Assembly: GCF_009807005.1 (NCBI RefSeq)
Contig: NZ_WUBR01000001.1
Coordinates: 248,001-312,000, forward strand
Reading direction: 5' to 3'
Length of the DNA stretch: 64,000 nucleotides
Origin: Aurantiacibacter rhizosphaerae
GTDB lineage: Bacteria > Pseudomonadota > Alphaproteobacteria > Sphingomonadales > Sphingomonadaceae
The notes below the pieces were generated by a model. It worked only from the letters and a program-made list of their open reading frames with translations, ran no database searches and was not told where the DNA came from. Shown here piece after piece: positions 17,145 to 30,004 of this stretch (position 1 is its first letter; every line of letters begins with the position of its first letter). The translations under genes and the position numbers were made by a program.

Positions 17145-18298
17145 GTAAAACGGATACGGCGTTGCCGCGTATCCTCGTCTGCTTCGGCACCCGGCCAGAG
17201 GCGATCAAGATGTTTCCCGTGGTGCATGCCCTGAGGGCGCACGGCGGCATGGATGTGCGGGTGGCGGTGACGGCGCAGCATCGCGAAATCCTGGATCAGG
17301 TGCTGGAGATCGGCGGGATTGTGCCCGATATCGATCTGGACCTGATGCGGCCCAACCAGTCGCTCGACGAACTATCGGCGCGCATCCTCACCAAATTCGG
17401 TGCCGCTCTCGATGAATGGAAGCCTGACCGTGTGCTGGTGCATGGCGACACGCTGACCACCATGATGGTGACGCTGAGCAGCTATTTCCGCAAGATACCG
17501 GTCGGCCATGTGGAGGCAGGCCTGCGCAGCGGCAATATCTATTCGCCCTGGCCGGAAGAGGTGAACCGCAAGGTGGCAGGCGCAGTCAGTGATCTGCATT
17601 TCGCACCCACCGATGGCGCCGCCGCGGCGCTGCGCGCGGAAAACGTGCCGCAAAGCGCGATCCATGTCACCGGCAACACGGTGATAGACGCGCTGTTCGC
17701 CACGCGGGACAAGGTGGCGGCACAGCCCGCGCTGGCCGCCGGGCTGGACGACGTCGCGCAGCGATTTGCAGGCAAGCGCATCATCGCGCTGACCGCGCAT
17801 CGACGCGAGAATTTCGGGCAGGGCATGCAAGATATAGCGCAAGCCATCGCCGATCTTGCAGACAGGCCGGATGTGGCGGTGATCTTCCCCGTGCATCCCA
17901 ACCCCAATGTGCGCCCGGTGATGGAAGCCGCGCTGGGCGGGCGTGGCAATGTCGCCCTGATCGAACCGCTGGATTACCCGCATTTCGTGCGCCTGATGGA
18001 AATGGCGGACTTGCTGCTGACCGATAGCGGCGGCGTGCAGGAAGAGGGGCCGAGCTTTGGCAAGCCAGTGCTGGTGATGCGCGATACGACCGAGAGGCCG
18101 GAGGGCATTGCCGCGGGAACCGCGAAGCTTGTTGGCACAGATCGCGGGCTTATCGTTTCCGAAGCCACACGTTTGCTGGATAACCGGCAAGCTTACAAAG
18201 CGATGGCGCAGGCGCACAATCCCTATGGCGACGGCAAGGCGTCACAGCGGATTGCCAGCGTTGTTGCCGCGGCGCATGGTGCGCAGCGGCAGTCATAA
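17141..18298 (+). CDS. wecB: UDP-N-acetylglucosamine 2-epimerase (non-hydrolysing)
   Basis: A 385-residue epimerase that converts UDP-GlcNAc to UDP-ManNAc, the substrate of the upstream dehydrogenase. The GTRPEAIKMFP motif, HGDT, GHVEAGLRSG and the catalytic-region TDSGGVQEE segment are all present. I start at the ATG at 17141, in the ATGA overlap with wecC; an in-frame GTG nine bases earlier is possible. A terminator-like inverted repeat follows, between this gene and the convergent export gene. Confidence 0.94.
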   Translation: MSKTDTALPRILVCFGTRPEAIKMFPVVHALRAHGGMDVRVAVTAQHREILDQVLEIGGIVPDIDLDLMRPNQSLDELSARILTKFGAALDEWKPDRVLVHGDTLTTMMVTLSSYFRKIPVGHVEAGLRSGNIYSPWPEEVNRKVAGAVSDLHFAPTDGAAAALRAENVPQSAIHVTGNTVIDALFATRDKVAAQPALAAGLDDVAQRFAGKRIIALTAHRRENFGQGMQDIAQAIADLADRPDVAVIFPVHPNPNVRPVMEAALGGRGNVALIEPLDYPHFVRLMEMADLLLTDSGGVQEEGPSFGKPVLVMRDTTERPEGIAAGTAKLVGTDRGLIVSEATRLLDNRQAYKAMAQAHNPYGDGKASQRIASVVAAAHGAQRQS

Positions 18299-18310
18299 CC
18301 CGCGCACAGC

Positions 18311-18358
18311 AAACGGGCTGGCAGTGCCAGGACTGCCAATCGCCGGGTCGCCGTTTTG
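18311..18358. terminator. Inverted repeat between wecB and the export gene, likely terminator
   Basis: An inner stem GGCAGT/ACTGCC with a short loop lies inside outer arms AAACGG and CCGTTT, with a few unpaired bases between. On the plus strand it is followed by TTGTT. Its place between two convergent genes supports a termination role for wecB, though the stem is imperfect. Confidence 0.5.
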
Positions 18359-18364
18359 TTCAGA

Positions 18365-19084
18365 TCAGAAAGGGCGGAACACGCTCAACAGAGGGACCGT
18401 CCGGATAATGTCGCGGAAGGTCTGGCGCGTCTGCGACCCGTCGACCACGATGATATCGCCGCGATAGATTGCCGGGTCAGGTTCCTGCCCGCGGCGGATC
18501 GATGTGAGGTCGAAACCTGCTGCCATGCGCTGTCCATCGATCTGGCGGAAGACGATGACGGTGCCCGCATTCGCATTCTCATCCAGGCCGCCGCCAAGGG
18601 CAATCGCCTGGATCAGGCTGATTTCCCCGAAGGTGGGGTAAATGCCCGGCCTGTTGACGGAGCCTTCGACCGTGACGGAACTGCCGGTCGCTTCCATGAC
18701 ACCCACGGTCACGTCAGGATCGCGCAGATATTGTTCTGAAAGGGCGGCGGTGAGGATTTCCTGGAATTCCACCGTGGTCTTGTCAGCCGCAGAGACGCTG
18801 CCGATCAGCGGCATCGCGATGTTACCGGTCAGATCGACCTGGTATTCGCCGGACAGTTCATCCACCTGGAAGACGCTGATCGACAGCTTGTCGAGCGGAG
18901 CGATACGATAATCGGGTGTCAGGCGGTTCATGGTGGGGGCATCGGGCCTGCCGAACCCTGCCGTGTCGTAGGAAACGTAATCGCTGCGCGAGTTTCCGGC
19001 GCAGGCGGACAGTGCCAGTGCAGCGCCCGCGAGAGCTGCCCACTTCACTGATCGCAAGGAAGCAGATTTCATACGACCAATCAT
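18365..19084 (-). CDS. Polysaccharide export lipoprotein (Wza/OtnA type)
   Basis: A 239-residue short Wza-type protein. The lipobox LALSAC gives Cys28. The Poly_export domain (LTPDYRIAPLDKLSISVFQ to ALSEQYLRDPDVTV) is followed by an SLBB-like segment (VTVEGSVNRPGIYP). It should sit in the outer membrane as part of a channel for polysaccharide export. I prefer the ATG at 19084 (MIGRMKSAS) because GGAG lies 9 bases upstream; an in-frame ATG at 19099 overlaps that site. It is convergent with wecCB, and a strong inverted repeat lies 60 bases upstream. Confidence 0.88.
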   Translation of the reverse strand: MIGRMKSASLRSVKWAALAGAALALSACAGNSRSDYVSYDTAGFGRPDAPTMNRLTPDYRIAPLDKLSISVFQVDELSGEYQVDLTGNIAMPLIGSVSAADKTTVEFQEILTAALSEQYLRDPDVTVGVMEATGSSVTVEGSVNRPGIYPTFGEISLIQAIALGGGLDENANAGTVIVFRQIDGQRMAAGFDLTSIRRGQEPDPAIYRGDIIVVDGSQTRQTFRDIIRTVPLLSVFRPF

Positions 19085-19147
19085 CAAATTATTCTCCATT
19101 AAGGCACGTGTTTTCGCTTAGATAACGGCTCCCCGCAACCCAAAAAT

Positions 19148-19182
19148 CACCCCTGTGGCCAAGAGTGGCCACTTATGGGGTG
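19148..19182. promoter_or_regulatory. Long inverted repeat upstream of the export lipoprotein gene
   Basis: CACCCC (19148-19153), GTGGCCA (19155-19161), a four-base AGAG centre, TGGCCAC (19166-19172) and GGGGTG (19177-19182) pair as 7 bp inner and 6 bp outer arms. It ends 64 bases before the chosen start of the Wza-type gene, a likely place for a regulator or a leader hairpin. There is no T-run, so a terminator is less likely. Apart from this, the 19085-19272 gap holds no gene I can support. Confidence 0.5.
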
Positions 19183-19272
19183 AATGTGGATGAGACCGCG
19201 TCATTCCTGTCATGCCAGTGAGGCGGTCGATGACAGTTTCGGCTTTGCCCTGCGCTGAACACCCGCCGGGGG

Positions 19273-19512
19273 CTAGGCCTCTTCAATGCAGAGGAAGCTG
19301 GCCAGCGGATAGCGCCCGATCTCGGCATCGTTGCAATCAAGCACGGTGATATCCTGCGCCAGGTGCAGCCGTCCGGTGCCGATTTCGCTGGCCGCGTAAT
19401 GGCGGGCCACCGTCTTTGCGACGAGGCCAACCACTGTTGCGTCAGGCAGGTCAACACGCAGTTCCCGCGTCCGCCTGTTGCCGCGTTCGAGATAAAATCG
19501 GAAATCCGCCAT
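19273..19512 (-). CDS. Small hypothetical protein, DUF6894-like
   Basis: 79 residues: DFRFYLERGNRRTRELRVDL at the start, a helix (TVVGLVAKTVARHYAAS) and an acidic-ended C-terminal strand region (ITVLDCNDAEIGRYPLASF). This order, a short strand, a helix, then an aspartate-rich strand, resembles the DUF6894 family of small alphaproteobacterial proteins; the match is by eye and weak. No membrane segment or signal. The function is unknown. Confidence 0.6.
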   Translation of the reverse strand: MADFRFYLERGNRRTRELRVDLPDATVVGLVAKTVARHYAASEIGTGRLHLAQDITVLDCNDAEIGRYPLASFLCIEEA

Positions 19513-19618
19513 GAAAGTCCCTTCGCATGGGACTCACAGCAATGGCATTACGGCTTGATGACAATCGTGATGCCCATCGGCGAGTAGAGTTTTACAGGCT
19601 TTGCGCTAAGGCAGCCGT

Positions 19619-19792
19619 ATGGCCGCGCTTGGATGCTTGCTGTTTCTGATCTTGCCCATTCTGGGGCTGGTGCTGGGCGGCTGGCTGGCCGGGCCTGATG
19701 GCATGATCTGGGGTGCTGGCGGCGGGTTCGCCATTGCGCTGGGGATTACAGGCGTGATGTTTCACGCTCTGAAGCGCGCACGTCAAAGATAG
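19619..19792 (+). CDS. Small two-helix membrane protein
   Basis: A 57-codon ORF (ATG 19619, TAG 19790-19792). Residues 4-22 (LGCLLFLILPILGLVLGGW) and about 28-47 (GMIWGAGGGFAIALGITGVM) are hydrophobic, separated by a Gly-Pro-Asp turn, and the C-terminus is basic (LKRARQR). TAAGG lies about 9 bases before the start. This looks like a real small inner-membrane protein, but short hydrophobic ORFs also arise by chance. No homologue recognised. Confidence 0.45.
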   Translation: MAALGCLLFLILPILGLVLGGWLAGPDGMIWGAGGGFAIALGITGVMFHALKRARQR

Positions 19793-19897
19793 GTGATGCG
19801 CTTCCAAGTCAGGAGCTGTCGCCCGCCGCAGAGAAACCGATGATCGAGTTACGGGCTGCCGACGGCTGAAGGCAACGACGGCGAGCAATCATCCAGA

Positions 19898-20878
19898 TCA
19901 GTAGCTACGTGTACCTAGATCGGCAGACTGGTCGGAATCAGCTTTTCCTCGGCGCAACGCCTTCTTGGCCATGGAAACCACCGGTTGCGGAAGATGATCG
20001 CGAGCCGTGCGCTTGATCGCGCCCCAGTTCAGCTTGCCGCTAGCCAGTTCGAACAGTTCCCAATCGTGCGGTGGAAGATCGCCGACATCGCTGTGCCAGA
20101 GATTGCCATAAAGCTGGGTGCGCTGTCCGTCGAGATGGTCATAACGAGCGCGCACGGCGTGCATCGTATCATTGCCCGGAGCGAACAATACGATCGAATT
20201 GTTCTCGGGCTGGGTCTTCACCACGTCGCACCAATCCCAGGGAACCCAGCAGCGTTCCTTCTCCAGGTTTGCATCCCAGAACTTGCGGACGTGGGAATGC
20301 TCATCCTTCAACTGCAGATAGTGCGTATGGTGATCGCGCTCCTCCGAATCTGCGTGAGGGTTTATATTCACCATGAAGGTTGCAGCCTTGCGGCGAATAT
20401 CGGGATGGGGACTGATTTCGTACCCGTCCAGATATTTCTGGATTCCATTATCAACCTTGCAATTTTCGAAGTCGAGATCGAATTTTTCCGCCAATGCCCG
20501 GTTGAATGCATCGCTGGAAAGGAAGGAAATCAATTCCTCAAGTATCGGGGTAGAAGGATTGTAAAGCCTTAGGGTCATGCCAAAGCCTTCACACGCCGAA
20601 TGCACATACCGCTGCGACTTGCGGCTGCGATGCCAATCCATGTATTCCTGTTTGTTGGTAATGCACCCAGGAAATTGAATGGGTTTGTAGCCCTTTTGCT
20701 GCAGCACTTCGAAAAGCTCGCCATCACTGCTGACGGGCTCAACATTGATTTCAGGCGATTTCGTGATCGCCTTGAAATCCTCTTCGAGCAGAAAGTCAGT
20801 GATATAGACATGACGGAAGGGATGATCGAGAAAGTCCGCCTTGGAAATTTTCTCAATCAGATAATCAAATCGTGACAT
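19898..20878 (-). CDS. 2-oxoglutarate/Fe(II)-dependent oxygenase-like protein
   Basis: 326 residues. The iron-site pattern H158-x-D160 (ISPHPD) and a distal H240 (DTMHAVRARYDH) followed by arginines fit the double-stranded beta-helix of 2OG-Fe(II) oxygenases. The substrate is unknown; relatives near polysaccharide genes are suspected to modify surface glycans or small molecules. Base use differs from its neighbours: the three 60-base lines 20401-20580 have 48% GC, against 73% in one wecC line counted the same way, which suggests acquisition by transfer. AGGGGG lies 8 bases before the ATG. Confidence 0.8.
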   Translation of the reverse strand: MSRFDYLIEKISKADFLDHPFRHVYITDFLLEEDFKAITKSPEINVEPVSSDGELFEVLQQKGYKPIQFPGCITNKQEYMDWHRSRKSQRYVHSACEGFGMTLRLYNPSTPILEELISFLSSDAFNRALAEKFDLDFENCKVDNGIQKYLDGYEISPHPDIRRKAATFMVNINPHADSEERDHHTHYLQLKDEHSHVRKFWDANLEKERCWVPWDWCDVVKTQPENNSIVLFAPGNDTMHAVRARYDHLDGQRTQLYGNLWHSDVGDLPPHDWELFELASGKLNWGAIKRTARDHLPQPVVSMAKKALRRGKADSDQSADLGTRSY

Positions 20879-20985
20879 AACAGTGCCCCCTGAGTTTGGT
20901 CCTTCCTAGCGCGCAGACGGACTAAGTTAAACTACCTATATGAGCTTCGGCCAAGTGCGAATACGCCTCGCCCGCGGCGAAGGGG

Positions 20986-21687
20986 CTAGTTGAGCGGAAC
21001 CTTGCGCATTTCCACGATATCGCCGCGAAGGCCGAATAGAAGGCCGTCATCGGTCTGGCGCAAAACCGATCCTGTCAGGTCTTCCACGCCAAAATCATTC
21101 GGCGTCAGAACGAAGCGCAGGCCGGGTTTGTGGCCGTCGAGATCGAAATACGCAGGGCCGATGTCGTGGATCGGCTCTTCCAGCAGGATCGAAACCGGCA
21201 CCTCGCATTCACCAGGTACAAGGTTCCACCCGTCCGACTGCGTATAGTGAGAGATCCGCTTGCCATCGGCGCATTGTAACGTGAAATCGATTCCCTGGAT
21301 GCCCTCTCCATTGGGCCAGCTTACGAACAGGAAGGGGGCGCCTTGCTCAGCATTGCTGTCGACCTGCTCGAAAAGCGGAGCCACGGGTTTTGGCGAAGTG
21401 GTGAGGACGACCTCGCCATCGCCGATCTGCCACGTGCCAACAGACCGGCGATCCAGCGCGCCGACCGAGAGAGCCCATTCATAGCTGCCGTCAGCATTCA
21501 GGCGCAGGCCGTGGAACATCTCGAAACTGCTGCGGTCGCGATATTCGCCCACCCAGCTTGCCCTCGCCTCTGCGCCGCTATCGGTTTGCGCAGGCGCGGC
21601 AATATCCTGCGCCAACCCCGCATCGGCAGGGGCGGCGACAGACATAGCAAGCAGCGTAGCCAGCAGGATGCGGGCTTTGGCTCCCAC
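20986..21687 (-). CDS. Secreted protein of unknown function
   Basis: 233 residues. Residues 1-23 form a signal peptide (LLATLLAMSVAAPADA). The mature part is beta-rich, with WVGEYRDRSSFEMFHGLRLN and SYEWALSVGALDRRSVGTWQ, a pattern seen in small lipocalin-like or META-like periplasmic folds, though I cannot assign a family. It begins 5 bases after the gltD stop, so it is probably cotranscribed with gltBD. Nothing in it suggests a role in nitrogen metabolism. Confidence 0.65.
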   Translation of the reverse strand: MGAKARILLATLLAMSVAAPADAGLAQDIAAPAQTDSGAEARASWVGEYRDRSSFEMFHGLRLNADGSYEWALSVGALDRRSVGTWQIGDGEVVLTTSPKPVAPLFEQVDSNAEQGAPFLFVSWPNGEGIQGIDFTLQCADGKRISHYTQSDGWNLVPGECEVPVSILLEEPIHDIGPAYFDLDGHKPGLRFVLTPNDFGVEDLTGSVLRQTDDGLLFGLRGDIVEMRKVPLN

Positions 21688-21692
21688 GTTTC

Positions 21693-23129
21693 TTAACGCT
21701 GCAGTTCGGTAACGCCCATCAGCGCTTCATCGACGGAAGCGGCGCACTGGCGGCCTTCGCGGATGGCCCAGACGACCAGCGACTGCCCACGGCGCATATC
21801 GCCGCAAGCATAGATCGACGGGTCAGACGTGCGGTAATCCTTCACATTGGCATCCACATTGCCGCGATCGGTCAGTTCCACGCCGCTCTGCTCCAGCATG
21901 CCCTGCTTGCGCGGATGGACGAAGCCCATCGCCAGCAGGATCAGGTCTGCGGGCAAGGTGAATTCGCTATCTGGCAATTCGGTCAGCTTGCCGCCGGACC
22001 AGTCTGCCCGCACGCACTTCAGGCCGGTTACGATCCCGTCTTCGCCTACCACTTCCTTGGTAAGCACGGCCCAATCGCGTTCCACGCCTTCTTCATGGCT
22101 GCTGGAGGTGCGCAGCTTCATCGGCCAGTCGGGCCAGGTCAGCAGCTTGTTCTCCTTTTCGGGAGGCTGCGGCATGATCTCGATCTGGGTCACGCTTTTC
22201 GCGCCCTGACGATTGCTGGTGCCCACGCAATCAGAGCCGGTATCACCGCCGCCGATCACGATCACGTGCTTGCCCGTTGCCGTCAGCGTGCCGCGCGGCG
22301 CGGCACGGTTCTCATCGTCGCCGGCATTGCGCTTGTTCTGCTGGGTAAGGAATTCCATTGCCAGTCGAACGCCGGGCATTTCTGCGCCCGGAATTTCCAG
22401 CATGCGCGGATGTTCGGAGCCGCCGGAGAACACGATAGCGTCGAAATTCTCCTTAAGGTTCTTCACCGAGATATCGACGCCCACTTCGGTGCTGGTGCGG
22501 AAGGTGACGCCTTCGGCCTCCATCTGCACGGCGCGGCGGTTGATCTGGCTCTTCTCCATCTTGAAGTCGGGAATGCCATAGCGCAGCAGGCCGCCCACGC
22601 GGTCGCTCTTCTCGAACACGGTTACGGAATGTCCGGCGCGCGCCAGTTGCTGCGCACAGGCCATGCCCGCCGGGCCGGAGCCGACCACGGCCACGCTCTT
22701 GCCGGTCTTCTTCTCCGGCACTTGCGGCTTGACCCAGCCTTCCTTCCATCCACGATCGATGATCGCGCATTCGATGCTCTTGATGGTCACCGGCTCGTCA
22801 GTGATGTTCAGCGTGCAGCTTGCCTCGCATGGGGCGGGGCAGATTCGGCCGGTGAATTCGGGAAAGTTGTTGGTGGAATGCAGCACTTCCAGCGCGTTCT
22901 TCCAGTCGCCCTCGTAGACGAGGTGGTTCCAGTCCGGGATGATATTGTTCACCGGACAGCCGTTGTGACAATAGGGAATGCCGCAATTCATGCAGCGGGC
23001 GGCCTGGTTCTTCAGGCCATCCTCGCTGTGCGGAATTACGAATTCCTTGTAATGCTTCAGCCGTTCTTCCGGCGCGTCATACCCGCGATCCTTGCGCTCG
23101 ATCTCGAGGAAGCCTGTCTCTTTACCCAT
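21693..23129 (-). CDS. gltD: Glutamate synthase (NADPH) small subunit
   Basis: A 478-residue beta subunit that takes electrons from NADPH and passes them to GltB. Cysteines C46, C49, C54, C58 ([13 protein letters not shown]) and C97, C101, C105 (CPAPCEASC) bind the 4Fe-4S clusters. The FAD motif GSGPAGMA lies near residue 150, and the NADPH motif is [11 protein letters not shown]. The C-terminal [16 protein letters not shown] is intact. The gene lies 11 bases after gltB in the same operon. Confidence 0.97.
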   Translation of the reverse strand: MGKETGFLEIERKDRGYDAPEERLKHYKEFVIPHSEDGLKNQAARCMNCGIPYCHNGCPVNNIIPDWNHLVYEGDWKNALEVLHSTNNFPEFTGRICPAPCEASCTLNITDEPVTIKSIECAIIDRGWKEGWVKPQVPEKKTGKSVAVVGSGPAGMACAQQLARAGHSVTVFEKSDRVGGLLRYGIPDFKMEKSQINRRAVQMEAEGVTFRTSTEVGVDISVKNLKENFDAIVFSGGSEHPRMLEIPGAEMPGVRLAMEFLTQQNKRNAGDDENRAAPRGTLTATGKHVIVIGGGDTGSDCVGTSNRQGAKSVTQIEIMPQPPEKENKLLTWPDWPMKLRTSSSHEEGVERDWAVLTKEVVGEDGIVTGLKCVRADWSGGKLTELPDSEFTLPADLILLAMGFVHPRKQGMLEQSGVELTDRGNVDANVKDYRTSDPSIYACGDMRRGQSLVVWAIREGRQCAASVDEALMGVTELQR

Positions 23130-23140
23130 GTCTGTAGCCC

Positions 23141-27796
<4,656 letters not shown>

Positions 27797-27998
27797 TCTC
27801 AGCTTCCTGTTTCGCGTGCAGCCACAGGGCGGACCGATAGCGCGCTTCGAAACCGGTTTCATTGGCAACGAAACGCGAATCAACAGCCTAAGGCAGCACG
27901 AAAATTTCGCGAGATGGTGTCATGACGACACTAACCAATTTTTGCAAGTTTGCTGCACCGCAAAATGGCCTTGCGTGGCAAAAAATCCGTCGTTTTCG
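27797..27998. other. AT-richer leader region upstream of gltB
   Basis: A 202-base gap between the stop of the large acidic protein gene and the gltB start, presumably holding the gltBD promoter. An inverted repeat (AATGGCC with GGCCATT, arms about 33 bases apart) spans the preceding gene's stop near 27970-28012 and could act as a weak terminator or leader structure. I see no clear sigma-70 or sigma-54 site. Confidence 0.4.
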
Positions 27999-29957
27999 CT
28001 ATTTGGCCATTCGCTGAAGATTCATCAGCGCTTCGCGCAGGGCGCGTTCGTTGTCGTCATTGGACGGTTTGGGCCGGTCCGCGCGTAGCTCAGCGCTTTC
28101 ATTGCCGTGTGCCACGGGACGATCGAAGGCGCGCGGCGGGGATGCTCCGGCCTGCCTGTTGTCCTGATTGGGGAATAGCACGGCGGGCTGGGCGCTGTCT
28201 TCTTCCGGCTCCGGCTCTTCTATGCGGACAAATTCTTCTCCGGAGCGCTTGAACGGATTGACCGGCGCGGCGGCTGGAGTTTGTGCGGTTTCAACCTGCT
28301 GGTCGACTTGCGGACTGGCCGAGGGCGGTGGCTGGTCAAATGCAGGGCGCGACACTGGTGTCGGCGCGGTTGCGGGTGCCATCTCGGGCGCGGGTGCGGA
28401 CTGTGACGCCTTCGTCAAAGGCAGGGCGAAGGATGCAGCCAGATCGACGATATCGTCCTCTTCATCCTCTCCCTCATCATAGGCATCCACTGCAGCTGCG
28501 GCGATGCCGGTCAGCGCGCCATAACGCTGAGGCGAATGGTCGGCAGTCTGGGCATTATCGGGCCGGGAGAAGTCCGGCGGTGAATTCTCTTGCTGCGGGG
28601 CCGCGGGCTGGGGCTGCTCAGCTGGTGTGGCCGCGGGGGAGCCGAAATAGGCTGCCATGGCCTGTGCTGCTTCCTCTGCCGCAGCGGGATCGAATTCGCG
28701 CGGAATTGGCGTATCTGCAGCAGCGCCATCGCCGCCGGTTATGGCATTGACATTGGCATTGGCATCGATCGCCAGATCGAAAGCAGGCGGAGCAGCAGCA
28801 AACTTCTGTGCGGCGCGTTCGGCGCTCCATTCGCGGTGCTTTTCAAGTGTCGAGCCGAGGCGCTGGACCAGCTGCACCAGGCCATCTTCCTGCGCGCCCA
28901 TTTCCTGATTGGCGACTTCCTGATCGACGGTGTCCTCGACACTATTGTCTTGCGATCCGATGTCATGGGTCGTGGCATCGGGAGCGTTTTCCGGCGCATC
29001 CGCGGCTTCAAAAATCTGCTTGTCGGACACACTATCCTCGCTCTCTTCCCCGGACATGCTTTCCGGGGCGAAATTTTGCTCTTCGGTGGCATCGGGCGCG
29101 TCGGCATCGCCATCGATGGTTCTGTCAAGCCCGCCTTGCTGCGCCATGGATGGCGGCGAGAAGGGCAGTGGTTCACGTGCGGTCGCCTTCGCTTCCACCG
29201 GCGTGCTGTACTCAACATCTATCACCGGGCCGGCTGGACCGTCGCTGGCGACAAATTCCTGCCTCCCGGCGCGCACTTGCGGCGGACCGGCATTTTCCTC
29301 GACCAGTTCAGTACTGGGGTCGAGGTCGAGGGTATCATCCTCCTCGGCCTTCTCAGTCGCCTGAAATTCCTGCCTCTGCGGCCCGGAGCTTGCCGGAGTT
29401 GCTTCCTCGGCCACGTCCTCCGCTGCATCCTGTACATCTTCGGCACCCAGATCTTCGCTGAAGCCCGGAACCGGCGCGATATTGAGGAAATCGCTGGGGC
29501 CTTCTTCCTCCGCAATCGCCAGCGCGCGGCGTCGGCCAGCGGGTGCAGGGCTATCCTCACCGCCGAGGTACAGATCGTCGAAATCTTCTTCGGGATTGAG
29601 GGGCTTGCGCGAAGGCGCGGACCTGTCGGTAATCCGTTTCTGCCTTGGTTTCGCCAGCCGTTTGGCCAGCGCCATTCCAAGCAAGGCGCCAAAACCCGTG
29701 CCCACCAGCGCCACCAGCGCCCGCGCCGTGAAACCCAGCGGCGGGGCCGCCATCGGCAGGGCAGCAGAGAGGCCACTGGCCGTTACAAACCGTTCCAGCA
29801 GGGCAGCGGGCAGAATCAGGCTGCCGATACCCAGCAGGGCAGCAAACCAGAGCGCCACGATCCACGGGAAAGCGGGATTCGCGGTAATGGGCGGCTTGCC
29901 CGCTTTCGGGGCAGGCGCCTGCATCATCGCGTCAATATGATCCGGGCTGGATGCCAC
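27999..29957 (-). CDS. Large acidic, low-complexity membrane protein
   Basis: 652 residues. The N-terminal 110 residues hold two membrane segments (31-52 and 77-97) followed by a basic stretch (AKRLAKPRQKRITDR). The remaining 540 residues are rich in Glu, Asp, Ala, Pro and Gln, apparently disordered, with recurring acidic blocks such as EDVQDAAEDVAEEA. A short helical end (RALREALMNLQRMAK) closes the protein. The shape suggests a membrane-anchored scaffold or linker reaching into the cytoplasm. I recognise no family or enzyme motif. It could be cotranscribed with gltBD downstream or with the glycosyltransferase upstream. Confidence 0.7.
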   Translation of the reverse strand: MASSPDHIDAMMQAPAPKAGKPPITANPAFPWIVALWFAALLGIGSLILPAALLERFVTASGLSAALPMAAPPLGFTARALVALVGTGFGALLGMALAKRLAKPRQKRITDRSAPSRKPLNPEEDFDDLYLGGEDSPAPAGRRRALAIAEEEGPSDFLNIAPVPGFSEDLGAEDVQDAAEDVAEEATPASSGPQRQEFQATEKAEEDDTLDLDPSTELVEENAGPPQVRAGRQEFVASDGPAGPVIDVEYSTPVEAKATAREPLPFSPPSMAQQGGLDRTIDGDADAPDATEEQNFAPESMSGEESEDSVSDKQIFEAADAPENAPDATTHDIGSQDNSVEDTVDQEVANQEMGAQEDGLVQLVQRLGSTLEKHREWSAERAAQKFAAAPPAFDLAIDANANVNAITGGDGAAADTPIPREFDPAAAEEAAQAMAAYFGSPAATPAEQPQPAAPQQENSPPDFSRPDNAQTADHSPQRYGALTGIAAAAVDAYDEGEDEEDDIVDLAASFALPLTKASQSAPAPEMAPATAPTPVSRPAFDQPPPSASPQVDQQVETAQTPAAAPVNPFKRSGEEFVRIEEPEPEEDSAQPAVLFPNQDNRQAGASPPRAFDRPVAHGNESAELRADRPKPSNDDNERALREALMNLQRMAK

Positions 29958-30004
29958 GTGCCAATCCTGTTCTTGCGCCGCTTCTTTCCAAAGCCGCGGC
30001 CCGA

